From positions 140,715,766-140,779,765 of the forward strand of contig NC_084795.1 of NCBI RefSeq assembly GCF_963169125.1: DNA of 64,000 nucleotides, given 5' to 3'. The stretch is from Humulus lupulus (lineage: Eukaryota; Streptophyta; Magnoliopsida; Rosales; Cannabaceae). Position numbers and translations under genes: made by a program. The notes under the pieces were generated by a model. The model saw only the letters and a program-made list of their open reading frames with translations, made no database searches and was not told the DNA's origin. Positions 23,690 through 37,100 of this stretch are shown here, piece by piece. The number at the start of each line of letters is the position of its first letter. Position 1 is the stretch's first letter.

Positions 23690-24736
23690 AAGGCCCATTG
23701 TGGCTTACGACGACCACCTACATAAGATGAAGAGTCTTCCAGAGGAGGAGATGGAGCTCAGCTTCCTAGTGTTGGAGGCTAACTTGCTAGAATATGGACT
23801 CCTCTGGAATGGCCAACACTTGGGTAATGTGGACCTCTCCCAATATCGGAACTCCAAAAAGTCTCGAGGAGACGCAACTCTCCACACGGAGTACATAGAC
23901 AGACCGTTCTAAATCCATTATAACCAATGGTTGCAAGAGGAGTGCTTCAAGAACGCTCTAGCTGTCCGAGAAGCTGAAGAAGCTCGCAAGGACCAGGAGC
24001 TCAAGAAGGAGTTCCAAGCGGGAGTGGAGTCCACATCTTTTGACCAAGGTAAATATTTGATCATCTTGTACCACGCTAGAAAACTAGGACTAGGGGTAAA
24101 TCTTGAGCATGTGTGGGTCTCACCTTCGCTCCTCTAGGGTGGGCAAACCTCAAATTGGCATTGGAACACAGAGGAGTTTCAGGATTACTAGGGCCTGATT
24201 GATGCATCCCTCAACCACTTGAAGAGAAGGTCACACACTAAGGGTTTTGTGCCACTGAACGAGGTGACGTCCATGCACCCGAAATGGTTCTACCAGTACG
24301 AGATGAACAAAACACAGGAGATGGGTAGACTTATGCAGGAATTTTCCTACTCCATCCTTCACCCAGAGGAGCCATCTAGTGGCAGGCTTCCCAAGGAGCT
24401 CTCATGCTCTGGACTAGCCCTTGTTTTCACCACACAGGCCACCATTATGTGTCAATGACTGTGGGACATCGTAATTATGAGGTCCTTCGAGAAGAAGGAT
24501 GCCTCTGAGGTTTCGATCTCTCTTGAGGAGCACTATTAGCTTAAAAAGGCTCTTGAGGATGAGGCTGCATGTGACTTAGAGCTGGAGAACCGGGTGGGTG
24601 AGGAACAATCCTAGCTGGAAGCGGTGGAGGACACTTCCTCCAAGCTGGTGAAGGAGGCGACTAGCCCCTCTAAAGCCACGGAGGAGGCCGTGCTCAAAGC
24701 ATTAGAAGATGCTAAGGTAGCCCGGGAGGAACTCAA
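23690..24736 (+). pseudogene. Relic H antisense additional ORF (coiled-coil part)
   Basis: Read on +, opposite to the LTR orientation, shifted frames give MKSLPEEEMELSFLVLE, NALAVREAEEARKDQELKKE, and finally SISLEEHY, KALEDEAACDLELENRVGEEQS, ATEEAVLKALEDAKVAREEL. The last part (24480-24735) is rich in Glu, Ala, Lys and Leu and looks like a coiled coil. Position (just inside the 3' LTR) and orientation (opposite to the element) equal those of the antisense gene of D at 60108-63340. Stops at about 23910, 24136 and 24457 break it. It is cut at 24736 by the LTR of element C. I see no clear counterpart of the N-terminal domain, so the homology is inferred from architecture. Confidence 0.55.
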
Positions 24737-25209
24737 TGTAATGCTCTGGATAGCCAAGACCATTACGTTTTAAATAGTGCTGGACTTGCTAATCAAGTCA
24801 TTTGTAAATAAATGTGTACTAAGAATAATTAATACATTAGGGTTTATGTAACGCCCTACTTCCTTAGAGCCGTTACTAAGTGAGTTTAAAACGTGCATTT
24901 AACTCGCTAATTGAGGTTTTAAGACAAAATTGTAATTAAACCATAAACAGAGTCATAAACTTTGAAAATAGTTCCATTTACTGAAAAACATAAAGCGTTT
25001 AACATTTGGGATCCCAAAATACTGTTTAAAAATATTTACAACTCAAAAGTATAACTAAAGTTGGTTAAACGACAAAATCTGGGTTTGGTACAATCATCTC
25101 CCGAAATACCCCTGGCTGTGGCAGCCAGGCAGGCCAAACATGTACGCGCTGCTTCACGCTCTCCGTAATCATGGTTGGTCAACTTTCCCCTTGCCCTTAC
25201 CTGCACCAC

Positions 25210-27514
25210 TGTAACGCCCTACTTCCTTAGAGCCGTTACTAAGTTAGTTTTAAGAGAAAACAGTGTGCAGTGAACTCGCTAACCGAGGTTTTGAAACAAA
25301 ATTGTGACTAATTGAAAGTTAAGGCTGTAATCTTAGAAAAACGCGTTGATTCAATAAAACTTCTAGTAATAAACATTTGGGATCCCAAAATAAGGTTTGA
25401 AAACCATTTACTTCTTAAAATAAGTTTACACTTGATCAGTTATAAAAATCATAGATTATTACAGCCATTTTCGAATAAACCCCCAACCAAAGCAGTCGGC
25501 CAGGCCAAACATGTACGCGTCGCTTCACGCTCTCCGTACTCATGGTTGGTTGACTCAGTCATTGGCCTTACCTGCAACACGGAGCACCCGTGAGCCGAAG
25601 CCCAGCAAGAAAACTCATGCAGAACATAACACATGCAATTTATACTGTTTATCATAACAGATAATCCACAGACAAACAAATCAACCATTAGACTAAGCAA
25701 ACACGGCCATGCCGCCCCAGAAGCCTTACCGAAGCCTGGGGTCTCGGTCCTCACCGTAGGGATATCACACGTATCCCGTGGGTCCTACCCTGATCATAAG
25801 CATCCCACGTGCTAGGTGTTACTTCCGGCCCCGCTGCCGTTCTCGGCCTTGCCGCCCTCGGCCATAGCCGTTCATTTCACTATAATCACATATAGCATAA
25901 ATCAAACAACATTCAAACAAATATCAATGCATTTAAGTCTACACCTTAACATTTTATGCAATATAGGGCCGTTCCCTGCAATCATCTCATCATGCAATAT
26001 AGGGCCGTGCCCCGCAATCACACTATGGGCCCACGCCCTATCCTACGGGTGTTATAGTTTTCTTACCTGTATTCCGAGCCTCCTAATGCACTAAAGCCGC
26101 GAGCACGGTCCTCTAGCACGAGCCTCTCCAATAACCTAGTCACAACACACAAGAAACATCCCTCAAGACTAATCAAATCGTAAAACCGCCTCCCAGGACC
26201 AATCCCACACTCTCGGGACTCCCAAATTCCTAAAACAATTCATCGGAAACATCCCCCGAACCCCCGGAGCAAAAGCTGAAAAATGCAAATTTTGGTGTCC
26301 TGAAAATGGCCTAGCGCCGCGGCTCAGCCCTACACGCCCGCGGCGCTTAACAAGTCAGAGGCCACACCTCCCCTGGAACCAGCCTTGCGTTGCGGCGCCC
26401 AAGAACAGGGCCGCGGTGCGCCCTTACGAACCCGAAATTTCTGGGTTTCTCACCTTCAATTCTTTCATCCAAAATACCTCCAAAACAACCCAAACTCATA
26501 TCTCAACCCCAAAACTCAATTCCAAACTTCATAGGAACCATTTAACAACTCAGAAACACAATCAAAGAAACCCAAACACACAATCAAATCCCCAAAATCC
26601 ACATCTTTGATTTTCAACTTCAGAAAATATTAAACCCAAAACCAAACTTAATCAAACTTCAAAATGCTTTAATTCCTCAAACCATAACAAAAGCAAGCCT
26701 TAAATTTACTTAGAATCCTTACCTTGAATGAAGAATCCAACCCTATGCATCCTTGATTCATCTCCTAAGTCTCAAATTCAGCTCCTTCACCCCTCTTTTC
26801 CTCCTTCTTCTCCTTCTTGCCCTAGGTCTCCTTCTAGCTTTCTTTTTTTCTAAATTTTGAATAAAACTATCAAAATGGGTAAGTGCCAAACCGTTCCCCC
26901 TATATAACCCAGCTGAAATTTGCATATTACCCTTGCCAAATGACCACATTACCCCTCCTTGCTCATCCTTTCCTAACTAAACCTCAAGGGCTTACTTGTC
27001 ATTTCCTATCCATTATAATTCTACCATTTTACCATCAAAACCTGTTACTCTCTATGGTTACTAACAGCTACACAAGTTACCAAATTACCAGTCACCAAAA
27101 TCTCTCAAGAACTACGTTACAAAATCCTCGAATTACTCCTAGGCTCCTCCCGAGCCGGGTATAAAATCCTGTTGTGACATTTGAGTTAACTAGCTCTCTA
27201 GGACCGTCTCGGCACGTGCATCACAATAATAACACCACACTCACGTGGCCCAAATCACAGAATACAATTATCACATATCAATACAGCTATGCCCAATCAT
27301 GGCCAAAATTACAATTATGCCCTTCAAACACAGTCAGGGCCTACATGCATACTAATACACATAGTCATGCATCACAGATAAATAAATAGTCAAATAACAT
27401 GCTTTAAATTATAACCATGCATTTAACTCATAAAATCACACATAAATCCCAACATGCCCTCCTGGCACACTAATCAAGGCCCTTAAGCCCTATTATTGAT
27501 TTTGGGTCGTTACA
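25210..27514 (-). repeat. 3' LTR of element F
   Basis: 2,305 bp, TGTAACGCCCTACTTCC to TTGGGTCGTTACA in + coordinates. It contains the GC-rich GCGCCGCGGC block near 26312-26420 that also occurs in the LTRs of A. Several open frames (25312-25593, 25449-25754, 25816-26094) are repeated exactly in the sister LTR because the LTRs are near identical. They carry no protein signature. Confidence 0.93.
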
Positions 27515-30500
27515 ACTATCCCCTCCTCATAAAAATTTCGTCCTCGAAATTTATCCAAACACATCAGTCAGTAAACCCGCAACTCTGACCCTGAATCCCA
27601 AGGTCCACCACCTTTACTTTAGTTCCCAACAACACTCTTTCAGGAGTAACAATCTTGCCCTCAAGATCTCGTCTAATAGCCATACCTTGATAGCTTCTTG
27701 TTAACACCACAACCCTGCTGAAACCTCAAGGTCAGCCCAGGTTACAATGACCAATTCATTGTCTTATTCCTGATTCCAGAGATACTCAAAAGTCATAACC
27801 TTACTAGATGGAATCAGTTAGTAGGCCCTGCTGGCCTAACCCTTGGTAAAACTCCAGAATTTTATGCTGAATCAAGAGTCAGAATTCTCCCTTCTTTCTC
27901 TGAACACCTTACAGATCCTCGTCTGTTATTATGCAGAGATGCAACTCTTTCCTTCCAAAGCTTTATTTCCTCATAATTTAACAACTTACGAGCTCTTAAT
28001 TCTTTCAAATAGGCAGACACTCCTGCCTTAAGAAGTTTCAACGACCTCTCTGGCTTTCTCTCTGAACTAAAGCCAAACCGTAGTATTCACTATGCTTCAC
28101 CTCTTATCAAGCCCTATGTCGCGTTACATTAACAAGATACCAGCAACTGTCACCACAGCTAATTCATCAGGGATTACACTTCCCTTAATATCTCAAGTAT
28201 TTGCCTACTCGGCGCTCAATTCTTTAAGTTATCTGATAAACTTTCAGACTGCCAATTCACTTGCAATCAACTGATAATCCCAGATTCCCACTCTGTTCTT
28301 TTCGTTCTCTAGGTCCATTCCAAAATTTAAAATACTATAGGGTCTCAATTCGATATCATCGACGCTCCATCCTGAAACCAGTTCACTTGACCCAACAACA
28401 TTAACTCAAACAACCGAGTTAAAACTTTTCATGTCCAAACGTCTTACTTAAGGTCTATTGTGGTCTATCCCCACGATGCACCACCACATCACCTAACCCT
28501 TTAGGGTCCAAAGGAAAACACTAGACTCTGTCACCCGCTCGACCCTCCCGGTACGACGTACCCTAGGAGGTGGAATGATATCCATTCAGAATTCTCATTC
28601 GCAAACCAAACCTAATTGGATCCTTCATCCATTCCTGGTATCCTAACTTGTACCACCTTAGTAGGGTTCTTCTCTGCTTCGACCCAAGCCGACACTTCGG
28701 ATTCCATAGCTCAGTGACCCTCACCAGCTAATCATACCTACTAACGTTACGCCAATCTCAGTCGTTGCCTTGTCCTCTTCATTACAATCTATGGTGTTAT
28801 TCTTTGACTGACACAGGCCTCACAGCTAGGAGTTCCGCCTCCAATTATATCTCCCCTCGCTCAATCGAGGATTTCAAACACCGATCATCCGTTTATTACT
28901 TTTCACCGCATCTGGGCCTCAACGTTATCTTTCTTACTAATACCCAACACTCAAGTACCTTATGCCATGCACAACAATCGCCTTAACGCTCCAAGGATAT
29001 CAACCATGATCCATTCTTTCATCTCCCGCAAGGTTCGACCCATCCTCGCACCAGATGTGCCTGGGCGTGCACAATCCGTGACGCACTCCCACAAGTCCAT
29101 GTCCTCATCATAGATCACGTCCTTTATGCCACCACTCTTAACTTAACCATAACACACATATATTCCAGCATCATCAGATGTCAATCAATTCTTACCTTGT
29201 CTTCTGAATTTCTTTCTGATGTGACACCACTCAGTCCGTCTAACCTCAAGTTTTACTGTTTTCCTCGTCTCTGATGTAGTTGTCCCCGGAGATGCTTGTG
29301 CAATAGATGACGCGCTTACCAGTCTCGTTATGCCTTCGATTCTTCAGACGTTCTTCATTAGCTTCTTTGCGGCTTCAGATCAATTCTTCTCTTACCTGTC
29401 CTTTCTTCTTGTAGCTCTAATCTGAGAACTCCTGACGACACCCAACTAACACTCCGTAGAACCTTACCTGAGACTCTGCCTTCTGGGTACAAACGTCGTC
29501 CGCATAGTCATTTGCTCACCATTTCCGTCTGGGAGTAATCCACATGCACTGCTCGTGAGCTTGAAGGGGACTTGTCCATACCGCTCATGCATCCTCTGCC
29601 TAAAGAACTTACCTGTGCTGCTGTAGCTTGAACCATTCCAGAATCTTTGTTACCAACTCCTCACACCCTACCCGGTGCAAACTAGACAATTCACGAAATG
29701 TCTCTATCCTTGGTTTCCAACTGGTAATAACCAGGTCGTAGATCAACTCTTGGAGATATCGTCCCATCTTGTATCCAACAACGTACCATTCCTTCTAACC
29801 TGACGATGCTAGCAATCCTCGCAGTATATCACGCTGGCTACACCAGGCTCAGATTCCCTCGATTGCTTCAATAGACTTTCTGTCAGCCAAAACCATCTTT
29901 TACAACATTCCTTATACCAATCCTATCTATAGTCTTACCTTGAAGTATTCCCTAAATCTTTCTTTGTATATCCACATAGCTTTCCCACTGGTCAGATCTG
30001 TCTTCTTTATGTACTCCAGATGGTATCCTCAACAATCCATCTGCCAGAGTTTCTTATTTCTTCTCAATAAGTATTACTGTCCTCAGCCTCCCGAATGGCA
30101 CCTTTGAGGCAACCTCTCTATGTCCAACGCCCTCTCGGAGCATTCACAACACCGAGTTCTTTCAGTTCGTTACATGCCCAAAGCATAAGCTCGCCAGTTA
30201 AATACTCATCCTTGAGGACTCAGCCTCAAACTTTGAATGTATCGACGCATTCCAGTTCTCCGTTTCCCTCACCATGGGAAATCCATCCTAACATATCGAG
30301 TCATTATATGTAGAAGTCATGCCCTCACCTGACCTCCTCTCAGGTGGCATCCTCTCCCTTATGTGCATACCAAATAACCTTCCTGATTCCTGTCGCCATC
30401 TCGATAACCACCTTTTCGATCAGGCTTCTTTCCAATCTCAAATTAGGTGCCCAGGCACTGTCTGGGGTCCTTCTACCTCAAAAATTGAGAATCCAACCTT

Positions 30501-31862
30501 GCTGCGTTCTATCAAATAAAAGTACCATCTTATCACTCAGACTTTCCCCCCTTTCTTGGCAATTCCAGAAGCCACAACACTATCCGGGGTTCTTTCAACT
30601 TGATTATCACGAATCTAACTTTACTAATTCCATCAAAGGAAGCACCGCCATAGCGACTCTAGCACTCATGCTTTAGACATCAACCATCAGTTCCTCGAAC
30701 CACATGGCCCTCTCCGCCATCCACACGCAGACGATAAGTCCTTACATCAGAGCGGCCCAAATACCTTAGACCATTCCAGATCTCAAATCCTTAAATGGGT
30801 CGCCATCAATTCCAGATACATCCGCCAATAGAAATTCTCGAAATGAATTATCCAATTCACCAAACCATTGAACCAGTACCTCATCCCGAGTACCAATTCC
30901 AGGCATCTCTCTGCCTCAACATTTACGCAACCCTTTAATCGGGATCTCTCATCCTCTTAACCAAGGGTAGAATTAACTCTGCCCGTCTATTGATAAATTC
31001 CTTGTCAGCCGGTACTCTCCTCAAAACCCGAGGATAACACCCTTTAAGCCTTTCATTAATACCCTTTTTCCGTCCATACCCTCACAGTAAGCCAGCACTG
31101 GTAACCTTACTGTTAACACATCGGAATCAGCTATTTCCCCAGAGAAATCCGCTGTTCTTCCATCCCATCTCAACCAACAAACTCCACAGCTAACTCACAC
31201 ACTAGTGACTCTCTGCTGCTGCTTTCAGGGATAACTGGAGATCTCAACTCCAACTTATATCTAGAATCCCCCTTTCAACCCAATATCAGGTCCACACCCT
31301 TCTAGGAACCAACAACTCGAGTTCACCTGTCAAAACTGACCCAACTCCTGAACTCTGAGGTTCATACCCTGAACCAACCCACAACTAGATCCAAATATCC
31401 ACAGGTATAATGCACATACAAGCATATACTAGGTCAAGTCCACAATAATATACATTTAGCTACCAGATTTTAACCTCACTAAGTATATCCATACTCATCA
31501 TGCTTCATACAAGCCAATATACAGATATAACATATGAATTTAATCCAGAAAATTAATCGCGTACACTCAATATGCGAACCATTATGCCAATATTCATCCA
31601 TATGCATAATAGTATTATTCAGCATGCATCAATCTCAACATGCAATAATCAAGGGCCCAGCCCAACAGCATCTCACGCATATGTCATTTCATTCCTCATG
31701 CTCCAAATAAAATAAGCAGGCAAACAGGGCATTCAAACATATATTCAGACATGTCAATTAATCATACCAACCAACCCTGAGTCGAGCTTGTCACTGACAG
31801 CGAGCGTACATGTTAGGTCAATCTCCAGAACCAATAAACCTTGGCTCGCTGTGATACCAAGT
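27515..31862 (-). pseudogene. Element F interior: heavily decayed pol, no intact ORF
   Basis: Next to the 3' LTR the minus strand reads AAATTTCGAGGACGAAATTT followed by the polypurine tract GAGGAGGGGATAGT, as at the end of pol in A and E. In between, the longest open frame is 110 codons. The only convincing coding trace is about 29700-29770, where the minus strand reads ISPRVDLRPGYYQ, a damaged form of the RT motif [12 protein letters not shown]. No gag, protease active site, RT catalytic site or integrase could be found by eye. The C- and T-rich + strand open frames here (for example 30344-30676) are shadows of this non-coding strand. Confidence 0.7.
31843..31859 (-). other. Primer-binding site of element F
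   Basis: The minus strand reads TGGTATCACAGCGAGCC three bases inside the 5' LTR, an initiator-Met-type primer site with one change from TGGTATCAGAGC. It confirms orientation and the LTR boundary. Confidence 0.85.
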
Positions 31863-34170
31863 TGTAACGCCCTACTTCCTTAGAGCCGTTACTAAGTTAG
31901 TTTTAAGAGAAAACAGTGTGCAGTGAACTCGCTAACCGAGGTTTTGAAACAAAATTGTGACTAATTGAAAGTTAAGGCTGTAATCTTAGAAAAACGCGTT
32001 GATTCAATAAAACTTCTAGTAATAAACATTTGGGATCCCAAAATAAGGTTTGAAAACCATTTACTTCTTAAAATAAGTTTACACTTGATCAGTTATAAAA
32101 ATCATAGATTATTACAGCCATTTTCGAATAAACCCCCAACCAAAGCAGTCGGCCAGGCCAAACATGTACGCGTCGCTTCACGCTCTCCGTACTCATGGTT
32201 GGTTGACTCAGTCATTGCCCTTACCTGCAACACGGAGCACCCGTGAGCCGAAGCCCAGCAAGAAAACTCATGCAGAACATAACACATGCAATTTATACTG
32301 TTTATCATAACAGATAATCCACAGACAAACAAATCAACCATTAGACTAAGCAAACACGGCCATGCCGCCCCAGAAGCCTTACCGAAGCCTGGGGTCTCGG
32401 TCCTCACCGTAGGGATATCACACGTATCCCCTGGGTCCTACCCTGATCATAAGCATCCCACGTGCTAGGTGTTACTTCCGGCCCCGCTGCCGTTCTCGGC
32501 CTTGCCGCCCTCGGCCATAGCCGTTCATTTCACTATAATCACATATAGCATAAATCAAACAACATTCAAACAAATATCAATGCATTTAAGTCTACACCCT
32601 AACATTTTATGCAATATAGGGCCGTTCCCTGCAATCATCTCATCATGCAATATAGGGCCGTGCCCCGCAATCACACTATGGGCCCACGCCCTATCCTACG
32701 GGTGTTATAGTTTTCTTACCTGTATTCCGAGCCTCCTAATGCACTAAAGCCGCGAGCACGGTCCTCTAGCACGAGCCTCTCCAATAACCTAGTCACAACA
32801 CACAAGAAACATCCCTCAAGACTAATCAAATCGTAAAACCGCCTCCCAGGACCAATCCCACACTCTCGGGACTCCCAAATTCCTAAAACAATTCATCGGA
32901 AACATCCCCCGAACCCCCGGAGCAAAAGCTGAAAAATGCAAATTTTGGTGTCCTGAAAATGGCCTAGCGCCGCGGCTCAGCCCTACACGCCCGCGGCGCT
33001 TAACAAGTCAGAGGCCACACCTCCCCTGGAACCAGCCTTGCGCTGCGGCGCCCAAGAACAGGGCCGCAGTGCGCCCTTACGAACCCGAAATTTCTGGGTT
33101 TCTCACCGTCAATTCCTTCATCCAAAATACCTCCAAAACAGCCCAAACTCATATTTCAACCCCAAAACTCAATTCCAAACTTCATAGGAACCATTTAACA
33201 ACTCAGAAACACAATCAAAGAAACCCAAACACACAATCAAATCCCCAAAATCCACATCTTTGATTTTTAACTTCAGAAAATATTAAACCCAAAACCAAAC
33301 TTAATCAAACTTCAAAATGCTTTAATTCCTCAAACCATAACAAAAGCAAGCCTTAAATTTACTTAGAATCCTTACCTTGAATGAAGAATCCAACCCTATA
33401 CATCCTTGATTCATCTCCTAAGTCTCAAATTCGGCTCCTTCACCCCTCTTCTCCTCCTTCTTCTCCTTCTTGCCCTAGGTCTCCTTCTAGCTTTCTTTTT
33501 TTTTTCTAAATTTTGAATAAAACTATCAAAATGGGTAAGTGCCAAACCGTTCCCCCTATATAACCCAGCTGAAATTTGCCTATTACCCATGTCGAATGAC
33601 CACATTTCCCCTCCTTGCTCATCCTTTCCTAACTAAACCTCAAGGGCTTACTTGTCATTTCCTATCCATTACAATTCTACCATTTTACCATCAAAACCTG
33701 TTACTCTCTATGGTTACTAACAGCTACACAAGTTACCAAATTACCAGTCTCCAAAATCTCTCAAGAACTACGTTACAAAATCCTTGAATTACTCCTAGGC
33801 TCCTCCCGAGCCGGGTATAAAATCCTGTTGTGACATTTGAGTTAACTAGCTCTCTAGGACCGTCTCGGCACGTGCATCACAATAATAACACCACACTCAC
33901 GTGGCCCAAATCACAGAATACAATTATCACATATCAATACAGCTATGCCCAATCATGGCCAAAATTACAATTATGCCCTTCAAACACAGTCAGGGCCTAC
34001 ATGCATACTAATACACATAGTCATGCATCACAGTTAAATAAATAGTCAAATAACATGCTTTAAATCATAACCATGCATTTAACTCATAAAATCACACATA
34101 AATCCCATCATGCCCTCCTGGCACACTAATCAAGGCCCTTAAGCCCTATTAGTGATTTTGGGTCGTTACA
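31863..34170 (-). repeat. 5' LTR of element F
   Basis: 2,308 bp, almost identical to 25210-27514. It adjoins the primer-binding site on the left and the accac target copy on the right. Confidence 0.93.
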
Positions 34171-37100
34171 ACCACAGAGCACCCATGAGCCGAAGCCCAG
34201 TACAAAAACCCTCACAAACAGATTTCATATGCATATAAAACACTTAACATATAAACAAGCCATCATCAGGCTAACCACATACATCCATGCCATCCCAGGC
34301 GCTTTACAAGGCTCTAGGTTCGCGGTCCACACCATGAGGATATCCTAGGTATCCTATAGGGTCTTGCCCTGGCAACTCACACTTCGTGTGCTAAACGCTG
34401 CTCCTGGCCCCTTGCCGTTCTCGGCCTTGCAGCTCTCGGCCTTCGCCGTTCCCGGCCTTCACCGTTCTCGGCCCTCGCCGTTCCTGGCTCTTGCCGTTCA
34501 TTCACATATATGCACACATAGCATAATTAAGCATATACATAAACATGAATAAACTCAACTAAAGGGCTACGCCCTGCAAAACAATCATATAGGATCGTGC
34601 CCTGCAACACAAGCTCTACGGGTACAGAAGTTTTCTTACCTGTGTCCCGAGCATTCGAAGCAGCGATGTCTCGAGCACAGTCATCTAGTCCAAGCCTTGC
34701 TGAAACCCTAGTCACAACACACCAACAATATCCATCCATCAAGTTCTAATCCCTTAAATAACTTTGGGTCCGGGACCTTGAATTCTATCAATCCGGGTAA
34801 TAAAATCCATCTCGAGCCTTAACCTTTGAATTCCCAAGCCTAAAACCTCTTAAAAGCCCGAAAATGCACTAAGAGCTGCGACCCCATCAGGCCATACCGC
34901 GGCCCGCCCCCAACCAGAGAGCAACCCCAAAACAGGACAGGCACGCCGCGACCGGCCCTCCTTCCTGGCCACCAAAATGCTTCAGAGGGCCGCGACTCAG
35001 CAAGAACAATGCCGCGACCCAACCCTTCGAGCCCAGAAAAATCCTCCATTTTTGCCACAAAATTCCATCCAAATAACCCCAAAATCAACCTAACAACTCA
35101 AGCTAACCATCATAGAAGTTATACCATGAACTCAACAACAAAACCTAACAAAGACTCTAGCTCAAAACCTCATCAAACTCAAAGATGATTCTTCATTCAA
35201 CACACATGCAATACTATAGAATTTAAGCTTAAAACCAGTATGATTCACTAAGATTAAAGCTTACCTTGAGCTGAGTTGAGTCTCTGAATTAGGTCCTTAC
35301 GCTTCAAGCTTCTAGCTCCCAAGATTCCCAGCCCAATTCCTTAGTTTTGATTAGTTTCCACCCAAATTTCCCTTGATATGACTTAGAGAAAATAAAGAGA
35401 GAGAAGAGATGGTGCTTGGGTCGGTTTAGTGAATTTTGATTGTTTCTTATGTTTTGTTTTATTTAACTTAGTCTCTAGGGTTACCTCAAGGCTCGGGGTA
35501 CCAAAAACATCCCCGAGGGAAAAATGGTAAATTTCCACCATATTACCTTCTAAACATTCTAACATCAAATATATCTCCAAATATTTATTTCCATAACTCG
35601 ATAACCCCATAAAACATCTAATACCCGAAATACCCCTCGACTCGCCCTGAGTCGGATTTTCGACCCCGTTGTGACTTTCTCGCTAACAGCTCCCTAGGAT
35701 TGTCTCGGATCGTGCAACACAAATATATCACAAGTATATCACAATTATCTCATTTATGCCCTCAACGGGCTAAAACTACAAACATGCCCCTAATAACCAA
35801 ACGGGGCCCACATACATATTTAATTCATCTAAACATGCATTTCTAATCACATACTCACACAAATTCACACAATATAACAATAAATCACTTGTTGCCCTCC
35901 ATGCACGCTAATCAAGGCCCTAAGCCTTATTAACGAAATTGGGTCATTACAGTTTAAAAGTTTAGATCAAAGGAACAATTGCTTTCATTTAAAAGTTTGA
36001 GTTTGTACATGGGATCCCAAAATTAATATTTACAAGGCATTTACAACTCCCAAAAGTAATTACAATATAAACCGACCTAAGCGGTAAAATTTAGAATCTA
36101 GTCTCTCTTGAATCCTTGGCTGTGGCGGTCGAGCAGCTGCAAATGTACACACCGCCCCTAAAGTTCTCTAACTCATGGCTGATCCAGCTTCCCCTTTCCC
36201 TTACATGCACCACATAGCACCCGTGAGGTAAGGCTCAACAAGAAAACTTAAATCAATAGATTCAAATAAGAAATAGATTATAAACAACAAGTTTAGCAGT
36301 AATAACCTTGCTAAAACAAACACATAGTTCACCTATAACAGTCAATGAGTTAGACAAGTGCATATCACACTTCTAATTATTTAGGTGGAGAATTACAACC
36401 AGGGTGCAGTTTTCTTACCTCGAGTCCCAAGCATATGGCGAATGGAGATCTGAGCGCGATCCTTACTCCTGAGCCCTAACGATATAACCTAGTAAAAAAG
36501 CAATAACAGGTAATTATCAAGATCTAAACTAATTAAAACCTTAAAAATTACTTACTAGTCTCTGAGACCTTGAACTCTACTAAACTGGGTAGTAGAATCC
36601 TTCTCAAGCCTTTAGGTTTGAGTTCCTGAACTTAAAATCCCCCTTTTTTCCTAAACCTCCAATTTGAGCTGCAGCGCTCCACACAAGTGTCTCGACCCTC
36701 TACAAGTCAGAGAGAAAATCCCCTTAATTCACTAGACACGCACTGTCGTGCAACCCACCCAGTGCCACGACGCTAAGGCGATTTAGAGAACCACCCCTAG
36801 GCTCGAGTTCATACGGGCATCAACGCTCCAAAAACAGCACCGTGGCGTGACCCCACGAACCCTAGAATTATAGCGATTTCAAAAGTCGCAGTCTCCTTCA
36901 AAACCCCTCCAAACTCAGTTTTTTACCCCAAATTAGCCACCTAAAATATTCCAACAATTCAGACACAATAAATAACTACCCATAGCCTCTAAACAAACCC
37001 AAACACCAAAATTCAAGAACTCCTCAAGAACATAAAAGGGAAAGCTAAAAACTTACAGAAGTTGACAGAGGAGAGCTCACCTCAACCACAATGAAATTCT

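Larger units (their letters stand above)
25210..34170 (-). mobile_element. Element F: complete, young, coding-dead Ty3/gypsy element
   Basis: A full-length 8,961-bp element on the minus strand with 3' LTR 25210-27514, interior 27515-31862 and 5' LTR 31863-34170. It is flanked by a perfect 5-bp duplication accac (25205-25209 and 34171-34175). I count about 25 substitutions between the LTRs over about 2,300 bp (about 1.1%), plus one poly-T length change. In contrast, the interior has no intact gag or pol. It must have moved with proteins supplied by another element, or lost its genes very quickly. Confidence 0.93.
24847..35951 (-). repeat. Solo LTR G, split by element F
   Basis: An LTR of about 2.14 kb (24847-25209 plus 34176-35951) with TG...CA ends: TGTAACGCCCTACTTCC at the left, TTGGGTCATTACA at the right. 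Perfect duplications gttta flank it on both sides and no internal region is attached, so it is a solo LTR left by recombination between the two LTRs of a former element. It belongs to a family close to F (same first 35 or so bases). Open frames inside (for example 34527-34742, 34840-35088) look fortuitous. Confidence 0.9.

Noticed and set aside
25312..25754. Overlapping ORFs of about 93-101 codons duplicated at 31965-32407
   Set aside because: They are duplicated because they lie in the two LTRs of F. No domain, and frames on both strands are equally open.
30344..30676. 110-codon + ORF in element F
   Set aside because: On the strand opposite to the element, low-complexity Ser/Leu/Pro composition, no homologous motif.
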